From assembly GCA_020444175.1 (NCBI GenBank), contig JAHLLM010000002.1, forward strand, positions 124,001-188,000: a stretch of DNA of 64,000 nt, in the 5' to 3' direction. This document shows positions 17,150 through 26,584 of the stretch, piece after piece. Both the position numbers and the translations under genes were made by a program. Positions within the stretch are counted from its first letter, which is position 1. Each line of letters starts with the position of its first letter. The notes under the pieces were generated by a model. That model saw only the letters and a list, made by a program, of their open reading frames with translations, searched no databases and had not been told where the DNA came from. Source of the stretch: Desulfobulbaceae bacterium (GTDB lineage Bacteria > Desulfobacterota > Desulfobulbia > Desulfobulbales > SURF-16).

Positions 17150-18340
17150 ATGGCAAAGGAAAAGTTTGAACGCACAAAACCCCATGTAAATATTGGAACT
17201 ATAGGTCATATCGATCATGGTAAGACTACACTGACTGCGGCAATCACCCAGGTGCTTGCTACCAAAGGCTATGCAAAGCAGACTGATTTTGGTGAGATTG
17301 ATAAGGCTCCTGAAGAAAAAGAGCGTGGAATTACCATTGCAACAGCCCATGTTGAGTATGAGACGGATAATCGTCATTACGCCCATGTTGACTGCCCCGG
17401 CCATGCTGACTACATCAAAAACATGATCACCGGTGCCGCGCAGATGGACGGTGCGATTCTGGTTGTTGGCGCAGATGACGGCCCCATGCCCCAGACCCGT
17501 GAGCACATCCTTCTTGCCCGTCAGGTTGGTGTTCCGGCAATCGTTGTTTTCCTGAACAAATGTGACATGGTAGACGACGAAGAGCTGATCGAGCTTGTCG
17601 ACATGGAGCTTCGTGAACTCTTAAGTAAATATGAATTTCCCGGTGATGATACCCCGATTATTCAGGGCAGCGCCCTGAAGGCCCTTGAGAATCCCACCGA
17701 TGAGGGAGCCACCAAGTGTATCTGGGACCTGATGGATGCCTGTGACTCCTTTATCCCTGAGCCGGAACGTGATGTTGACAAACCTTACCTGATGCCGGTG
17801 GAGGATGTTTTCTCTATCTCCGGTCGCGGTACCGTTGCAACCGGACGTATTGAGCGCGGTGTAATCACGGTTGGTGAAGAGGTTGAGATAGTTGGTATCA
17901 AAGATACCCAGAAAACAACCGTTACCGGTGTCGAGATGTTCCGCAAGTTGCTGGATCAGGGTATGGCCGGTGACAACGTCGGTATTCTTCTTCGCGGTAT
18001 CAAGCGTGAGGAGATTGAGCGTGGACAGGTACTGGCCAAGCCGGGCAGCATCACCCCCCATGTGAAGTTTAAGGCAGAGTGCTACATTCTGACCAAGGAA
18101 GAGGGCGGACGTCATACACCGTTCTTTAACGGATATCGTCCGCAGTTTTACTTCCGTACCACAGACGTAACCGGAGTTGTCAATCTCCAGGAAGGCGTTG
18201 AGATGGTTATGCCGGGTGATAACGTCACCATAGAAGGCAGCCTGATTACCCCGATCGCCATGGAAGCGGGACTGCGCTTTGCAATCCGCGAGGGTGGCCG
18301 TACCGTAGGCGCCGGCGTTATTAACGAAATTATTGAGTAG
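17150..18340 (+). CDS. tuf: Elongation factor Tu, copy 1
   Basis: A 396-residue GTPase that brings aminoacyl-tRNA to the ribosome. G1 is GHIDHGKT (residues 19-26), G3 DCPGH is near 81, and G4 NKCD is near 136. Length is standard. The protein is identical to the copy at 33868, and the genes differ only at a few bases in the last 70 or so. This copy sits after the tRNA cluster, as tufB does in Escherichia coli. The Shine-Dalgarno GAGGAG lies before the ATG. Confidence 0.98.
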   Translation: MAKEKFERTKPHVNIGTIGHIDHGKTTLTAAITQVLATKGYAKQTDFGEIDKAPEEKERGITIATAHVEYETDNRHYAHVDCPGHADYIKNMITGAAQMDGAILVVGADDGPMPQTREHILLARQVGVPAIVVFLNKCDMVDDEELIELVDMELRELLSKYEFPGDDTPIIQGSALKALENPTDEGATKCIWDLMDACDSFIPEPERDVDKPYLMPVEDVFSISGRGTVATGRIERGVITVGEEVEIVGIKDTQKTTVTGVEMFRKLLDQGMAGDNVGILLRGIKREEIERGQVLAKPGSITPHVKFKAECYILTKEEGGRHTPFFNGYRPQFYFRTTDVTGVVNLQEGVEMVMPGDNVTIEGSLITPIAMEAGLRFAIREGGRTVGAGVINEIIE

Positions 18341-18379
18341 TTTACAGCTGATTTCTCCGCTTTTTTTGAAGCGTTTTAT

Positions 18380-18416
18380 GTAAATGGATATTGCCAATGG
18401 GGCAGTATCCATTTAC
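18380..18416 (+). other. Strong hairpin between tuf and rpmG
   Basis: Arms 18380-18395 and 18401-18416 pair over 16 positions with one G-U and a 5-base loop. No T-tract follows, so it is more likely an RNA-stability or processing element than an intrinsic terminator. Confidence 0.6.
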
Positions 18417-18470
18417 TCAATTTGAAATTGGCTATTTGGGCTGTATTTTAGAAAACAGGGAAATGATGGT

Positions 18471-18623
18471 ATGAGAGACATAATCACACTCGGTTGTACT
18501 GATTGTAAACAGCGCAACTACACAACGACAAAAAATAAGAGACAAACACCGCAGAAGCTTGAATTCAAGAAGTACTGTCGTTTTTGTAAGACTCATACAG
18601 TGCATAAAGAAACTCGTAAATAA
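18471..18623 (+). CDS. rpmG: 50S ribosomal protein L33
   Basis: A 50-residue protein beginning [17 protein letters not shown], too short for many gene finders. Two Cys pairs, CTDC near residues 9-12 and CRFC near 36-39, make it the zinc-binding (C+) form of L33. The length and the place between tuf and tRNA-Trp/secE match many bacteria. AGGGAAATGATGGT before the ATG supplies a modest ribosome binding site. Confidence 0.95.
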   Translation: MRDIITLGCTDCKQRNYTTTKNKRQTPQKLEFKKYCRFCKTHTVHKETRK

Positions 18624-18633
18624 ATTAAGAGCT

Positions 18634-18710
18634 AGGCCAGTAGCTCTAATTGGTAGAGCGCCGGACTCCAAATCCGGATGTTGGGGGTTCGAGTCCCTCC
18701 TGGCCTGCCA
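18634..18710 (+). tRNA. tRNA-Trp (anticodon CCA)
   Basis: A 77-base tRNA. Acceptor AGGCCAG pairs with CTGGCCT, the anticodon stem-loop GGACTCCAAATCC has anticodon CCA, and the 3' CCA is encoded. It lies between rpmG and secE, a widely conserved position. Confidence 0.97.
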
Positions 18711-18787
18711 TACAAGTTGATGCTTCGTTGATGCTGTCAGTTGACGAAGCACAATTTTTTTGTGAATTACCACGAGACCTTATAGAT

Positions 18788-19054
18788 ATGGCAAGCAAGA
18801 AGTCGACAAAAACGACAAGTAAAAATAAAACGGGCAAAAATCCTGTTCCGGAAGAAGGTTCAAAGTTTGATTTGAATAAAATCAATCAATTTACTTCTGA
18901 GGTAAAAAATGAGTTTGGGAAGATTGCCTGGCCGGATAAAAAGCATACAGTGGCGACAACCGGTGTCGTAGTCGTGCTTGTTTTTATGATAAGCTTTTAT
19001 CTCGGGGCTGTGGACCTTATTCTTGGAAAACTTATCGGCTTAGTTATTAAATAA
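18788..19054 (+). CDS. secE: Preprotein translocase subunit SecE
   Basis: An 88-residue protein with a Lys/Thr-rich N-terminus, the conserved cytoplasmic amphipathic segment EVKNEFGKIAWPDKK and one membrane segment of about 22 residues, as in single-span SecE. It clamps SecY in the translocon. The frame is open into the tRNA-Trp gene, but the ATG at 18788 gives the normal start; an ATG at 18731 would add 19 residues and cannot be excluded. No strong Shine-Dalgarno is seen. nusG follows after 44 bases. Confidence 0.92.
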   Translation: MASKKSTKTTSKNKTGKNPVPEEGSKFDLNKINQFTSEVKNEFGKIAWPDKKHTVATTGVVVVLVFMISFYLGAVDLILGKLIGLVIK

Positions 19055-19098
19055 ACGTTAACCAGACGTTCTTAGAAACTTTTTTCCTGGAATTTTAT

Positions 19099-19629
19099 AT
19101 GGCTAGATCGTGGTATATACTTCATACGTATTCAGGCTTTGAAGAGACGGTGAAGACAGCAATGCTTGAACGCATTAAAAAAGCTGGACAGGAAGATTTG
19201 TTCGGTGAGATTTTAGTGCCCACAGAGCAAGTTGTTGAGATGATAAAAGGGGCAAAAAAAACCTCATCCAGGAAATTTTTTCCAGGATATATTCTGTTAA
19301 ACGTCGATTTAAATGATGAAACCTGGCATACCGTACGTGACACACCTAAGGTAACAGGTTTTGTTGGCAACGATCTTCATCCTGTTCCTCTTTCAGATGA
19401 AGAGGCGATGAAGATTATCGGTCGTATAAAGGACGGAGCTGTTAAGCCGAAGCCTAAAGTTACTTATGACGTAGGAGATGTGGTCAGGGTAACAGACGGA
19501 CCTTTCTCAAATTTTCAGGGTGTTGTTGATACTGTTTACCCTGATAAGGGACGAGTTCGCGTTATGGTGAGCATATTTGGCCGCGAAACACCTGTTGAGC
19601 TGGAATTTGTTCAGGTAACACGTGGATAG
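19099..19629 (+). CDS. nusG: Transcription termination/antitermination factor NusG
   Basis: A 176-residue protein: an NGN domain at the N-terminus (WYILHTYSGFEETVK) and a C-terminal KOW domain (GDVVRVTDGPFSNFQGVV). It binds RNA polymerase and couples it to Rho or to ribosomal protein S10. It sits in the standard secE-nusG-rplK order. Confidence 0.97.
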   Translation: MARSWYILHTYSGFEETVKTAMLERIKKAGQEDLFGEILVPTEQVVEMIKGAKKTSSRKFFPGYILLNVDLNDETWHTVRDTPKVTGFVGNDLHPVPLSDEEAMKIIGRIKDGAVKPKPKVTYDVGDVVRVTDGPFSNFQGVVDTVYPDKGRVRVMVSIFGRETPVELEFVQVTRG

Positions 19630-19711
19630 CAGCTGGACAAATTGATAGTTTGTAATCCTGCTGGAACTTATATCCGGCTGGGATTGATCGTAATAGTTTT
19701 AGGAGAATAAA

Positions 19712-20137
19712 ATGTCAAAAAAAATTACAGGATATATAAAGTTACAGATTCCGGCGGGAAAGGCCAATCCTTCTCCACCTGTTGGTCCTGCTTTGGGGCA
19801 GCATGGTCTTAATATCATGGAGTTCTGCAAGGCTTTCAACGCCAAGACGCAAAATGAAGGGGATACAATTATCCCCGCAGTTATAACGGTATATGCTGAT
19901 CGTTCATTCTCCTTTATAACGAAGACTCCTCCTGCATCTGTTCTTTTGTTCAAGGAGTTAAAGCTTAAAGGCGGATCAAGCAATCCGAAAAAAGATCGTG
20001 TAGCGAAAATAACCAGAGAACAGCTGAAAAAAATAGCTGAGATAAAGATGCCCGATTTAAATGCATATGACATTGACGCAGCAGTTAATATCGTTGCAGG
20101 GACTGCAAAAAGTTGCGGCATTACTGTTGTCGATTGA
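19712..20137 (+). CDS. rplK: 50S ribosomal protein L11
   Basis: A 141-residue protein with the N-terminal proline-rich [15 protein letters not shown] motif at the GTPase-associated centre and the C-terminal 23S rRNA-binding domain. It forms the base of the L7/L12 stalk with L10. AGGAGA lies ahead of the ATG. rplA follows after 22 bases. Confidence 0.98.
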   Translation: MSKKITGYIKLQIPAGKANPSPPVGPALGQHGLNIMEFCKAFNAKTQNEGDTIIPAVITVYADRSFSFITKTPPASVLLFKELKLKGGSSNPKKDRVAKITREQLKKIAEIKMPDLNAYDIDAAVNIVAGTAKSCGITVVD

Positions 20138-20159
20138 TTGAATATCTGAGGAAGTTACC

Positions 20160-20870
20160 ATGGCCAAAAGAGGAAAAAAATATCAAAATTCTGTTTCCGG
20201 ACTTGATGCATTAAAAATCTATGAGTTGGATGATGCTGTAGAGTCAATGTTAAAAGCGAAATATGCTTCATTTGATGAGTCCGTTGATGTTGCTGTAAAA
20301 CTTGGTGTCGATCCGCGTCATGCTGACCAGATGGTTCGCAGTACGCTCGTGTTGCCCAATGGAACAGGGAAAACAGACCGTGTTCTGGTTTTTGCAAAAG
20401 GTGAAAAGGTGCAGGAAGCCCTTGATGCCGGTGCAGATTTTGCGGGTGGTGATGAATTGGTTGAAAAAATTCAAGGCGGTTGGCTTGATTTTGATAAAAC
20501 CATCGCAACTCCTGATATGATGGGGACGGTTGGTAAAATCGGTCGTGTACTTGGACCTCGTGGTCTGATGCCCAATGCTAAACTTGGTACCGTTACTTTT
20601 GACGTGGGCCGGGTTGTCAGTGAGATAAAATCAGGTAAGGTCGACTTTAAAGTAGATAAGGCTGGTATAGTCCATGTTATGTTGGGCAAGTCCTCCTTTG
20701 GACCTGAAAAGATCAAACAAAATATTCTGGCTTTTATTGATAAGGTTATTCAACTCAAACCTTCTTCAGCAAAGGGCATTTATCTCAAGGGTGTTACCTT
20801 GACCTCGACCATGGGACCCGGTTTCAAGCTTGATCCTATGGAATTACGCACTTTGGTGAAGCAAGCATAG
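20160..20870 (+). CDS. rplA: 50S ribosomal protein L1
   Basis: A 236-residue L1-stalk protein with the [18 protein letters not shown] signature near residues 122-139. In Escherichia coli L1 represses its own operon by binding a leader that mimics its rRNA site; a similar site is not obvious here. A hairpin terminator and the L10 leader separate it from rplJ. Confidence 0.98.
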   Translation: MAKRGKKYQNSVSGLDALKIYELDDAVESMLKAKYASFDESVDVAVKLGVDPRHADQMVRSTLVLPNGTGKTDRVLVFAKGEKVQEALDAGADFAGGDELVEKIQGGWLDFDKTIATPDMMGTVGKIGRVLGPRGLMPNAKLGTVTFDVGRVVSEIKSGKVDFKVDKAGIVHVMLGKSSFGPEKIKQNILAFIDKVIQLKPSSAKGIYLKGVTLTSTMGPGFKLDPMELRTLVKQA

Positions 20871-20881
20871 GTTTTTCATTT

Positions 20882-20909
20882 GTCTTCCTTGACCAAGGAA
20901 GACTTTTTT
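20882..20909 (+). terminator. Terminator-like hairpin after rplA
   Basis: GTCTTCCTTG (20882-20891) pairs with CAAGGAAGAC (20894-20903), followed by six T residues. It probably ends or attenuates the rplKA transcript before the L10 leader. Confidence 0.75.
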
Positions 20910-20925
20910 CAAAAGTAGATTTGAT

Positions 20926-21200
20926 GTCGAAGACAGCAGGTACCCTGAAAGTTTAATCTTAATCCAAGGCCTGCCGAGACTGATATCGTTGCTTTCCAGC
21001 AACAAAGCAAGTGACCATAGAGAGCATCGTTTTGCAGATGTTTTTCATCCTTTCTATGAAACAAAGTTTGCTTTTTTCACTTGTCTTGTCCTTATCGACT
21101 TCAACTGCTTTATTGTTAAAGTGAGCTTTTTTTGACTAAAGTTCACCTTGTGCCATTCTTTTTTTGGAAGAGTGGCGAAACGTCAATGTTGCAACGTATG
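20926..21200 (+). promoter_or_regulatory. Ribosomal protein L10 leader
   Basis: The AGACAGCAGG (20931-20940) and CCTGCCGAGA (20970-20979) segments form the kinked stem typical of the L10 leader RNA bound by the L10-(L7/L12) complex to repress rplJL translation. A second hairpin, GTGAGCTTT (21121-21129) with AAAGTTCAC (21138-21146), lies nearer the gene. The 346-base gap before rplJ is explained by this leader and the preceding terminator. Confidence 0.75.
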
Positions 21201-21216
21201 GTAAGGAGGTAAGACA

Positions 21217-21744
21217 TTGAACCGTGATGAAAAGGCTGCGGTAGTAGCAGACCTCAGTGGCAAATTTGAGAAAGCTCAAATAGCCATTGTCACTGACTAT
21301 CGCGGGCTGACCGTATCGAAATTAGAGGTGTTGCGTCGTGAGCTTAAAAAGAACAACGCCGAGATACGGATAGCCAAAAACACTTTGATTCGCCGCGCTG
21401 TACAGGGCACCTCATTTGAGGGTATGCAGGACCATCTTCTTGGAACAACCGCCCTGACAGTATCTTACGACGACCCTGTTGCGCCAGCTAAAATTCTGAC
21501 AGATTTTGCCAAAGATAATCCGGAACTTGTCATCCGCACAGCTGTGCTGGAAGGTAAGGTTTTATCTATTGATGACTTGAAAGCTCTTTCAAGCCTGCCG
21601 AGCAGGGAAGTTCTGCTTAGCCAGGTGCTTTCAGTCATGATGGCCGTTCCAACCAGTTTTGTCAGGGTTCTGAATGCTGTGCCACAGAAAGTTGTTTATG
21701 CTCTGCAGGCGATCAAGGAAAAGAAAGAACAGGAAAATAACTGA
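21217..21744 (+). CDS. rplJ: 50S ribosomal protein L10
   Basis: A 175-residue stalk protein that begins MNRDEKAAVVADLSGKFEKA; its C-terminal helix binds L7/L12 dimers. The start is TTG at 21217, placed six bases after a perfect AAGGAGGT. In Escherichia coli the L10-L7/L12 complex represses this gene through the leader, and the leader described upstream supports the same control here. Confidence 0.97.
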   Translation: MNRDEKAAVVADLSGKFEKAQIAIVTDYRGLTVSKLEVLRRELKKNNAEIRIAKNTLIRRAVQGTSFEGMQDHLLGTTALTVSYDDPVAPAKILTDFAKDNPELVIRTAVLEGKVLSIDDLKALSSLPSREVLLSQVLSVMMAVPTSFVRVLNAVPQKVVYALQAIKEKKEQENN

Positions 21745-21784
21745 TTTTAACAAAACGTTTATTGTTTTAATGGAGGATTTGTAA

Positions 21785-22168
21785 ATGTCTGTAACAAAAG
21801 ATGATGTAATCGATTTTATTGCTAATATGAGTGTTCTTGAGCTTTCCGAGCTCGTAAAAGAAATGGAAGAAAAATTCGGTGTTTCCGCAGCCGCTCCTGT
21901 AGCAGTTGCTGCTGCCGGACCTGCGGGTGGCGCTGATGCTGCTGCTGCCGAGGAAAAAACTGAATTTGATGTTGTTCTTACTGGTGCCGGCGACAAAAAA
22001 ATCGGTGTTATTAAAGAGGTTCGCGCGATCACTGCTCTTGGCCTCAAAGAAGCCAAAGCCCTTGTTGAAGGTGCACCTGCTCCAATCAAAGAGGGTGTAT
22101 CAAAAGATGAAGCAGAAGACATCAAGACCAAGATCGAAGCTGCTGGTGGTTCAGTAGAAATCAAGTAA
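21785..22168 (+). CDS. rplL: 50S ribosomal protein L7/L12
   Basis: A 127-residue acidic stalk protein: N-terminal dimerisation domain, an Ala/Gly-rich hinge near residues 36-52 and a C-terminal domain with [20 protein letters not shown], the factor-binding face. It is present in several copies per ribosome, which fits its strong GGAGG site. It is followed by a 199-base spacer with a strong hairpin before rpoB. Confidence 0.98.
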   Translation: MSVTKDDVIDFIANMSVLELSELVKEMEEKFGVSAAAPVAVAAAGPAGGADAAAAEEKTEFDVVLTGAGDKKIGVIKEVRAITALGLKEAKALVEGAPAPIKEGVSKDEAEDIKTKIEAAGGSVEIK

Positions 22169-22239
22169 TATGGCTTTTTAATTAGATTTGCATAGATCCT
22201 GGTCCGGATAAGCGATTCCGGGCCATGAAGGATACGTTG

Positions 22240-22281
22240 AATATAACGCTACGGGGATCAAAAGCTCTGTAGCGTTATATT
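22240..22281 (+). promoter_or_regulatory. rplL-rpoB intercistronic hairpin
   Basis: Perfect 13-bp arms AATATAACGCTAC (22240-22252) and GTAGCGTTATATT (22269-22281), loop of 16 bases, no following T-tract. The same interval in Escherichia coli has an attenuator and an RNase III processing site, so a similar role is likely. Confidence 0.6.
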
Positions 22282-22367
22282 ACGTTATCCCCCACATATC
22301 CGCAACAAGCAGGCGATCACGTCGAAAATACCTGTGTGATCAGATTCTGAGAAGAGGGCATAACTTA

Positions 22368-25300
22368 ATGAAAGTAACGAGAAGAGTCAGGAAAAGTTTT
22401 GCAAAGATTGGGGAGGTAATTGATAAACCTCATTTGATTGATATGCAGAGGTTGTCATATGAGAAGTTTTTGCAAATAAACGTTGATCCTGATGAGCGTG
22501 AAGATATTGGGTTGCAAGGAATATATAAATCTGTTTTTCCCATTCAGGATTTTAACGGCGTCTGCACTTTAGAGTTTGTCCGCTATAATTTTGGAGAACC
22601 GAAGTACACAGTTGAAGAATGCGTCGAGCGTGGGATGACTTACGAGGTGCCGATAAAAATTACTGTACGCCTTGTCTCCTACGAAATAGACCCGGACACT
22701 GAAGTTAAAACTATACGTGACATAAAAGAACAGTCCGTATATCTGGGCTCTATTGCCTTGATGACCAAAACAGGGGTTTTTGTTGTCAATGGGACAGAGA
22801 GGGTCATTGTCAGCCAGCTCCAGAGATCGCCGGGACTTTTTTATGCCCATGACAGCGGCAAGACACACGCCGGAGGCAAGCTGCTCTATTCAGCCAGAAT
22901 TATTCCCGTTCGTGGTTCCTGGGTTGATCTTGAATTTGATGCAAAAGACATTTTGTATGTGCGCATCGACAGAAGGAGAAAATTCCCGGTAAGTACCCTT
23001 TTGAAAGCATTGGGTTACAGTGGACCTGAACTGCTTCGCTACTTTTATGATACTGAAAAAATAAGTCTGGCAGACGGCAAAATATTGAAGAAATTCGATG
23101 CTGATATCATGATCGGTCAGCGTGCTCCCCATGAACTTATTCATCCGGAATCCGGCGAAATTCTTGCCAAACAAAATCGAAAAATCGGTAAAGCCCTGGC
23201 CGGGAGAATAGCCGACGCCGGCATAGATACAATTGAGGTAGACCTTGATTCCATTCTGGGTCATTTTGTTGCAGAAGATATTATTAATCCGCAGACCGGT
23301 GAAGTTATCCTGCCCTGTAATGGGGAATTAACGGAAAGCATTTTTGATGAGATAGGTCAGGCAGGCGTTACAGCATTTGAAATACTCTATATTGACGGCA
23401 TTAAGGTTACCGATTCATTCCGGAAAACCATGGCCCTTGATAAAGCTGAGAGTGTCAATGATGCCCTGCTCGAAATATATCGGAGACTCCGTCCCAGTAG
23501 CCCTCCGACCCTGGAGGTTGCCACCAAATTTTTTGAAAATCTGTTTTTTAATCCTGACACCTATGACCTTTCCGTGGTCGGCCGTTTTAAGGTCAACGCC
23601 AAACTGAGTTTGGATACGGACGTCTCCATCAGGACATTGACCATTGAAGATATCATGAAGGCCGTTCATTATCTTCTGCGTTTGAAAGATGCTCAGGGGC
23701 CGGTTGATGATATTGACCATCTTGGCAATAGAAGAGTAAGAACCGTTGGTGAGCTGGTTGAAAATCAGTACCGTATGGGACTGGTTCGCATGGAACGCGC
23801 CATCAGGGAACGCATGAGCCTTCAGGAAGTTGAAACTCTGATGCCCCATGATCTCATCAATCCTAAGCCCATTACTGCCGCTATTAAAGAATTTTTTGGT
23901 ACAAGTCAGTTATCGCAATTCATGGATCAGACCAATCCGCTTTCAGAGGTTACCCATAAAAGAAGGTTGAGCGCCTTGGGACCTGGAGGTCTTTCCCGAG
24001 AAAGGGCCGGGTTTGAGGTTCGTGACGTTCATCCTACTCACTATGGACGTATCTGCCCGGTTGAAACACCGGAGGGTCCGAATATCGGTCTTATCGTTTC
24101 CCTGGCTACCTTTGCAAAGGTTAATGAATTCGGCTTTATTGAAACACCTTACCGTAAGGTAGAAAATCGTAAGGTGACTGATGAAGTTGTCTACATGACT
24201 GCCTTGAAGGAAAAGGGTGAGGTTTTTGTACCGGCTCATGTTGAGTTGGATACGAAGGGCAAAATTGTTCCCGACAACCTTATTGGTCGTGAAGAGGGTG
24301 AGGTTGTCATTACCTCTGCCGATAATGTGACCCGAATGGACGTTTCACCAAACCAGCTCGTCAGTGTTGCGGCCTCGTTAATTCCTTTTCTGGACAATGA
24401 TGATGCTAACCGCGCACTCATGGGGTCGAACATGCAGCGCCAGGGAGTGCCCCTGCTCAGGACTGCTTCTCCCTTGATTGGTACCGGACTTGAGAAAACC
24501 ATAGCCCATGATTCAGGTGTTTGCCTCCTTGCCGGAGGTGACGGCGTTGTGGAAGAGGTTGATGCAAATCGTGTGGTTGTTCGGTACAACGAGCCCGGAA
24601 CTGATGGGTTTGATACTGGAATCGGTGTCTATCGTCTCGATAAATACCGTAAATCAAATCAGTCTACATGTTTTAACCAGACTCCCCTTGTTCTCCCCGG
24701 CCAGCGCGTGGCAAAAGGTCAGATTCTTGCCGATGGCCCTGCTGTGGAAGTTGGAGAGCTTGCCCTGGGAAAAAATGTGACCATCGCCTTCATGCCCTGG
24801 AGGGGATTTAATTTCGAGGATTCAATTCTGGTCAGTGAAAGGCTGCTTCGAAATGATACCTACACGTCTCTGCATATAGAGGTGTTTGAGACGGTAGCGC
24901 GCGACACCAAACTCGGGAAAGAGGAAATAACCCGAGATATTCCCAACGTCAGTGAGGAAAGTTTAAGAAATCTCGATGACAGCGGGGTTGTTCGCATCGG
25001 CGCTGAAATTAAACCTGGGGATACCATGGTCGGCAAGGTTACGCCCAAGGGCGAAACCCAGCTGTCCCCCGAGGAAAAATTGCTTCGGGCAATTTTTGGA
25101 GAAAAAGCAGGAGATGTAAAAGATACTTCCCTGCGTGTACCACCCGGTGTTGAGGGTGTCGTCATCGATGCCAAGGTCTTTTCCAGAAAAGGCGTTGAGA
25201 AAGACGAACGTACCCTGACCATTGAGGAAGCCGAAGTGAGCCGCCTTGAAAGAGACAGGGATGATGAAATTAACTGTTTGAGAAAAGCCATTAAAAATGG

Positions 25301-26456
25301 TCTTGCCGATATATTGTCCCAGGAAAAGGCGCAGTCTCCTGTTGTGGCCAAGAACGGCGAGATGCTTCTGGAAGAAGGCGGCAAGATCAGTCTCGAAATT
25401 TTAGAGAAAATGTCTCTTTCTTCGATTAAACGCATTGATTACTCAAACCGTGAGCGGCTTCAGGGTGAGGTTGATCTCCTTTTTGAGCGATTCGATAAAC
25501 AGGTTGATGAAGTAAACACACGCTATGATGCCCGTATTGCCCGTTTGCGCAAGGGAGATGATTTGCCCCCGGGTGTCATTAAGATGGTGAAAGTGTATGT
25601 TGCCACCAAACGCAAACTTGCCGTTGGTGACAAGATGGCAGGCCGTCATGGAAATAAAGGTGTTGTCTCACGTATTCTGCCAGATGAGGACATGCCCTAC
25701 TTTGAAGATGGAAACACGGTGGATATTGTCTTGAATCCACTCGGTGTTCCGTCTCGAATGAACGTTGGTCAGGTTTTAGAAGTTCATCTCGGTCGGGCTG
25801 CGAAACAGCTTGGCGAGCAGATTCAGCGACTTGCGGAAAAACACGAACTTGCTGCTGTGAAGGCGAAGATGCAGAGTATTTATTCAGCCGATGAATATAC
25901 ACAACTCACCGATGGTCTGACTGATGATGAGTTGCTGGCCATGGCCCGTAAAATGGGGACTGGTATTCATATGGCCACACCTGTGTTCGATGGCGCAAGT
26001 GAAGCCGAAATCCGAAGATGTCTGGTTGAGGCAGGTTGCGATGAGGTTGGGCAGTCGGTGCTTTATGATGGTTTAACCGGTGAAAAATTCGAAAACAAGG
26101 TCACGGTAGGGACGATGTACTTCCTGAAACTCCATCATCTTGTTGATGATAAAATCCATGCCCGATCAACCGGTCCTTATTCTCTGGTTACCCAGCAGCC
26201 TTTGGGCGGTAAAGCTCAGTTTGGCGGACAGAGGCTGGGGGAAATGGAGGTATGGGCCATGGAGGCTTATGGCGCAGCATATACCCTTCAGGAATTTTTG
26301 ACTGTTAAATCTGATGACGTCAGTGGCCGTACCAAGATGTACGAGAAAATTGTTAAAGGAAACAATTTCCTCACTGCAGGGTTGCCTGAGTCATTTCATG
26401 TTCTTATCAAGGAGCTTCAGGGCCTCTGTCTTGATATGGAACTGCTGGAACAATAA
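22368..26456 (+). CDS. rpoB: DNA-directed RNA polymerase subunit beta
   Basis: A 1362-residue beta subunit, of normal length for this group. The rifampicin-region sequences [19 protein letters not shown] and [12 protein letters not shown] are present near residues 505-540, and the C-terminal clamp and switch segment [17 protein letters not shown] is near 1280. It forms the catalytic core with RpoC. The gene follows the rplL hairpin, and its ATG has a weak AGAGGG site. The spacer to rpoC is unusual in carrying short tandem repeats. Confidence 0.98.
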   Translation: MKVTRRVRKSFAKIGEVIDKPHLIDMQRLSYEKFLQINVDPDEREDIGLQGIYKSVFPIQDFNGVCTLEFVRYNFGEPKYTVEECVERGMTYEVPIKITVRLVSYEIDPDTEVKTIRDIKEQSVYLGSIALMTKTGVFVVNGTERVIVSQLQRSPGLFYAHDSGKTHAGGKLLYSARIIPVRGSWVDLEFDAKDILYVRIDRRRKFPVSTLLKALGYSGPELLRYFYDTEKISLADGKILKKFDADIMIGQRAPHELIHPESGEILAKQNRKIGKALAGRIADAGIDTIEVDLDSILGHFVAEDIINPQTGEVILPCNGELTESIFDEIGQAGVTAFEILYIDGIKVTDSFRKTMALDKAESVNDALLEIYRRLRPSSPPTLEVATKFFENLFFNPDTYDLSVVGRFKVNAKLSLDTDVSIRTLTIEDIMKAVHYLLRLKDAQGPVDDIDHLGNRRVRTVGELVENQYRMGLVRMERAIRERMSLQEVETLMPHDLINPKPITAAIKEFFGTSQLSQFMDQTNPLSEVTHKRRLSALGPGGLSRERAGFEVRDVHPTHYGRICPVETPEGPNIGLIVSLATFAKVNEFGFIETPYRKVENRKVTDEVVYMTALKEKGEVFVPAHVELDTKGKIVPDNLIGREEGEVVITSADNVTRMDVSPNQLVSVAASLIPFLDNDDANRALMGSNMQRQGVPLLRTASPLIGTGLEKTIAHDSGVCLLAGGDGVVEEVDANRVVVRYNEPGTDGFDTGIGVYRLDKYRKSNQSTCFNQTPLVLPGQRVAKGQILADGPAVEVGELALGKNVTIAFMPWRGFNFEDSILVSERLLRNDTYTSLHIEVFETVARDTKLGKEEITRDIPNVSEESLRNLDDSGVVRIGAEIKPGDTMVGKVTPKGETQLSPEEKLLRAIFGEKAGDVKDTSLRVPPGVEGVVIDAKVFSRKGVEKDERTLTIEEAEVSRLERDRDDEINCLRKAIKNGLADILSQEKAQSPVVAKNGEMLLEEGGKISLEILEKMSLSSIKRIDYSNRERLQGEVDLLFERFDKQVDEVNTRYDARIARLRKGDDLPPGVIKMVKVYVATKRKLAVGDKMAGRHGNKGVVSRILPDEDMPYFEDGNTVDIVLNPLGVPSRMNVGQVLEVHLGRAAKQLGEQIQRLAEKHELAAVKAKMQSIYSADEYTQLTDGLTDDELLAMARKMGTGIHMATPVFDGASEAEIRRCLVEAGCDEVGQSVLYDGLTGEKFENKVTVGTMYFLKLHHLVDDKIHARSTGPYSLVTQQPLGGKAQFGGQRLGEMEVWAMEAYGAAYTLQEFLTVKSDDVSGRTKMYEKIVKGNNFLTAGLPESFHVLIKELQGLCLDMELLEQ

Positions 26457-26566
26457 AGGTTTAGGTTTAGGTTTAAGTCTGCAGCGAAGCGTTGACCCAA
26501 TATGTTGGGCTGCAGACTTATTGAGAAATGCACACTTAAAACTTAAAACTTAAAACTTAAAACTTT
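26457..26566. repeat. Short tandem repeats and hairpin in rpoB-rpoC spacer
   Basis: Three AGGTTT units (26457-26474) are followed by TAAGTCTGCAG (26474-26484), its reverse complement CTGCAGACTTA (26510-26520), then four ACTTAAA units (26534-26561). The outer tandem blocks are imperfect reverse complements of each other, so the spacer can fold into one long structure. Confidence 0.75.
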
Positions 26567-26584
26567 TCTTATATAGGTGCTGAC

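Noticed and set aside
17621-18412. A 263-residue frame on the minus strand, repeated at 34339-35082
   Set aside because: It appears in both places only because the two tuf genes are nearly identical; it is the complement of tuf.
18650-18787. Upstream part of the secE frame reaching into tRNA-Trp
   Set aside because: A start inside a tRNA gene is not credible, and SecE of normal length starts at 18788.
26534-26561. Four ACTTAAA units considered as a CRISPR array
   Set aside because: Units are 7 bases with no spacers, and no cas genes are present in the window.
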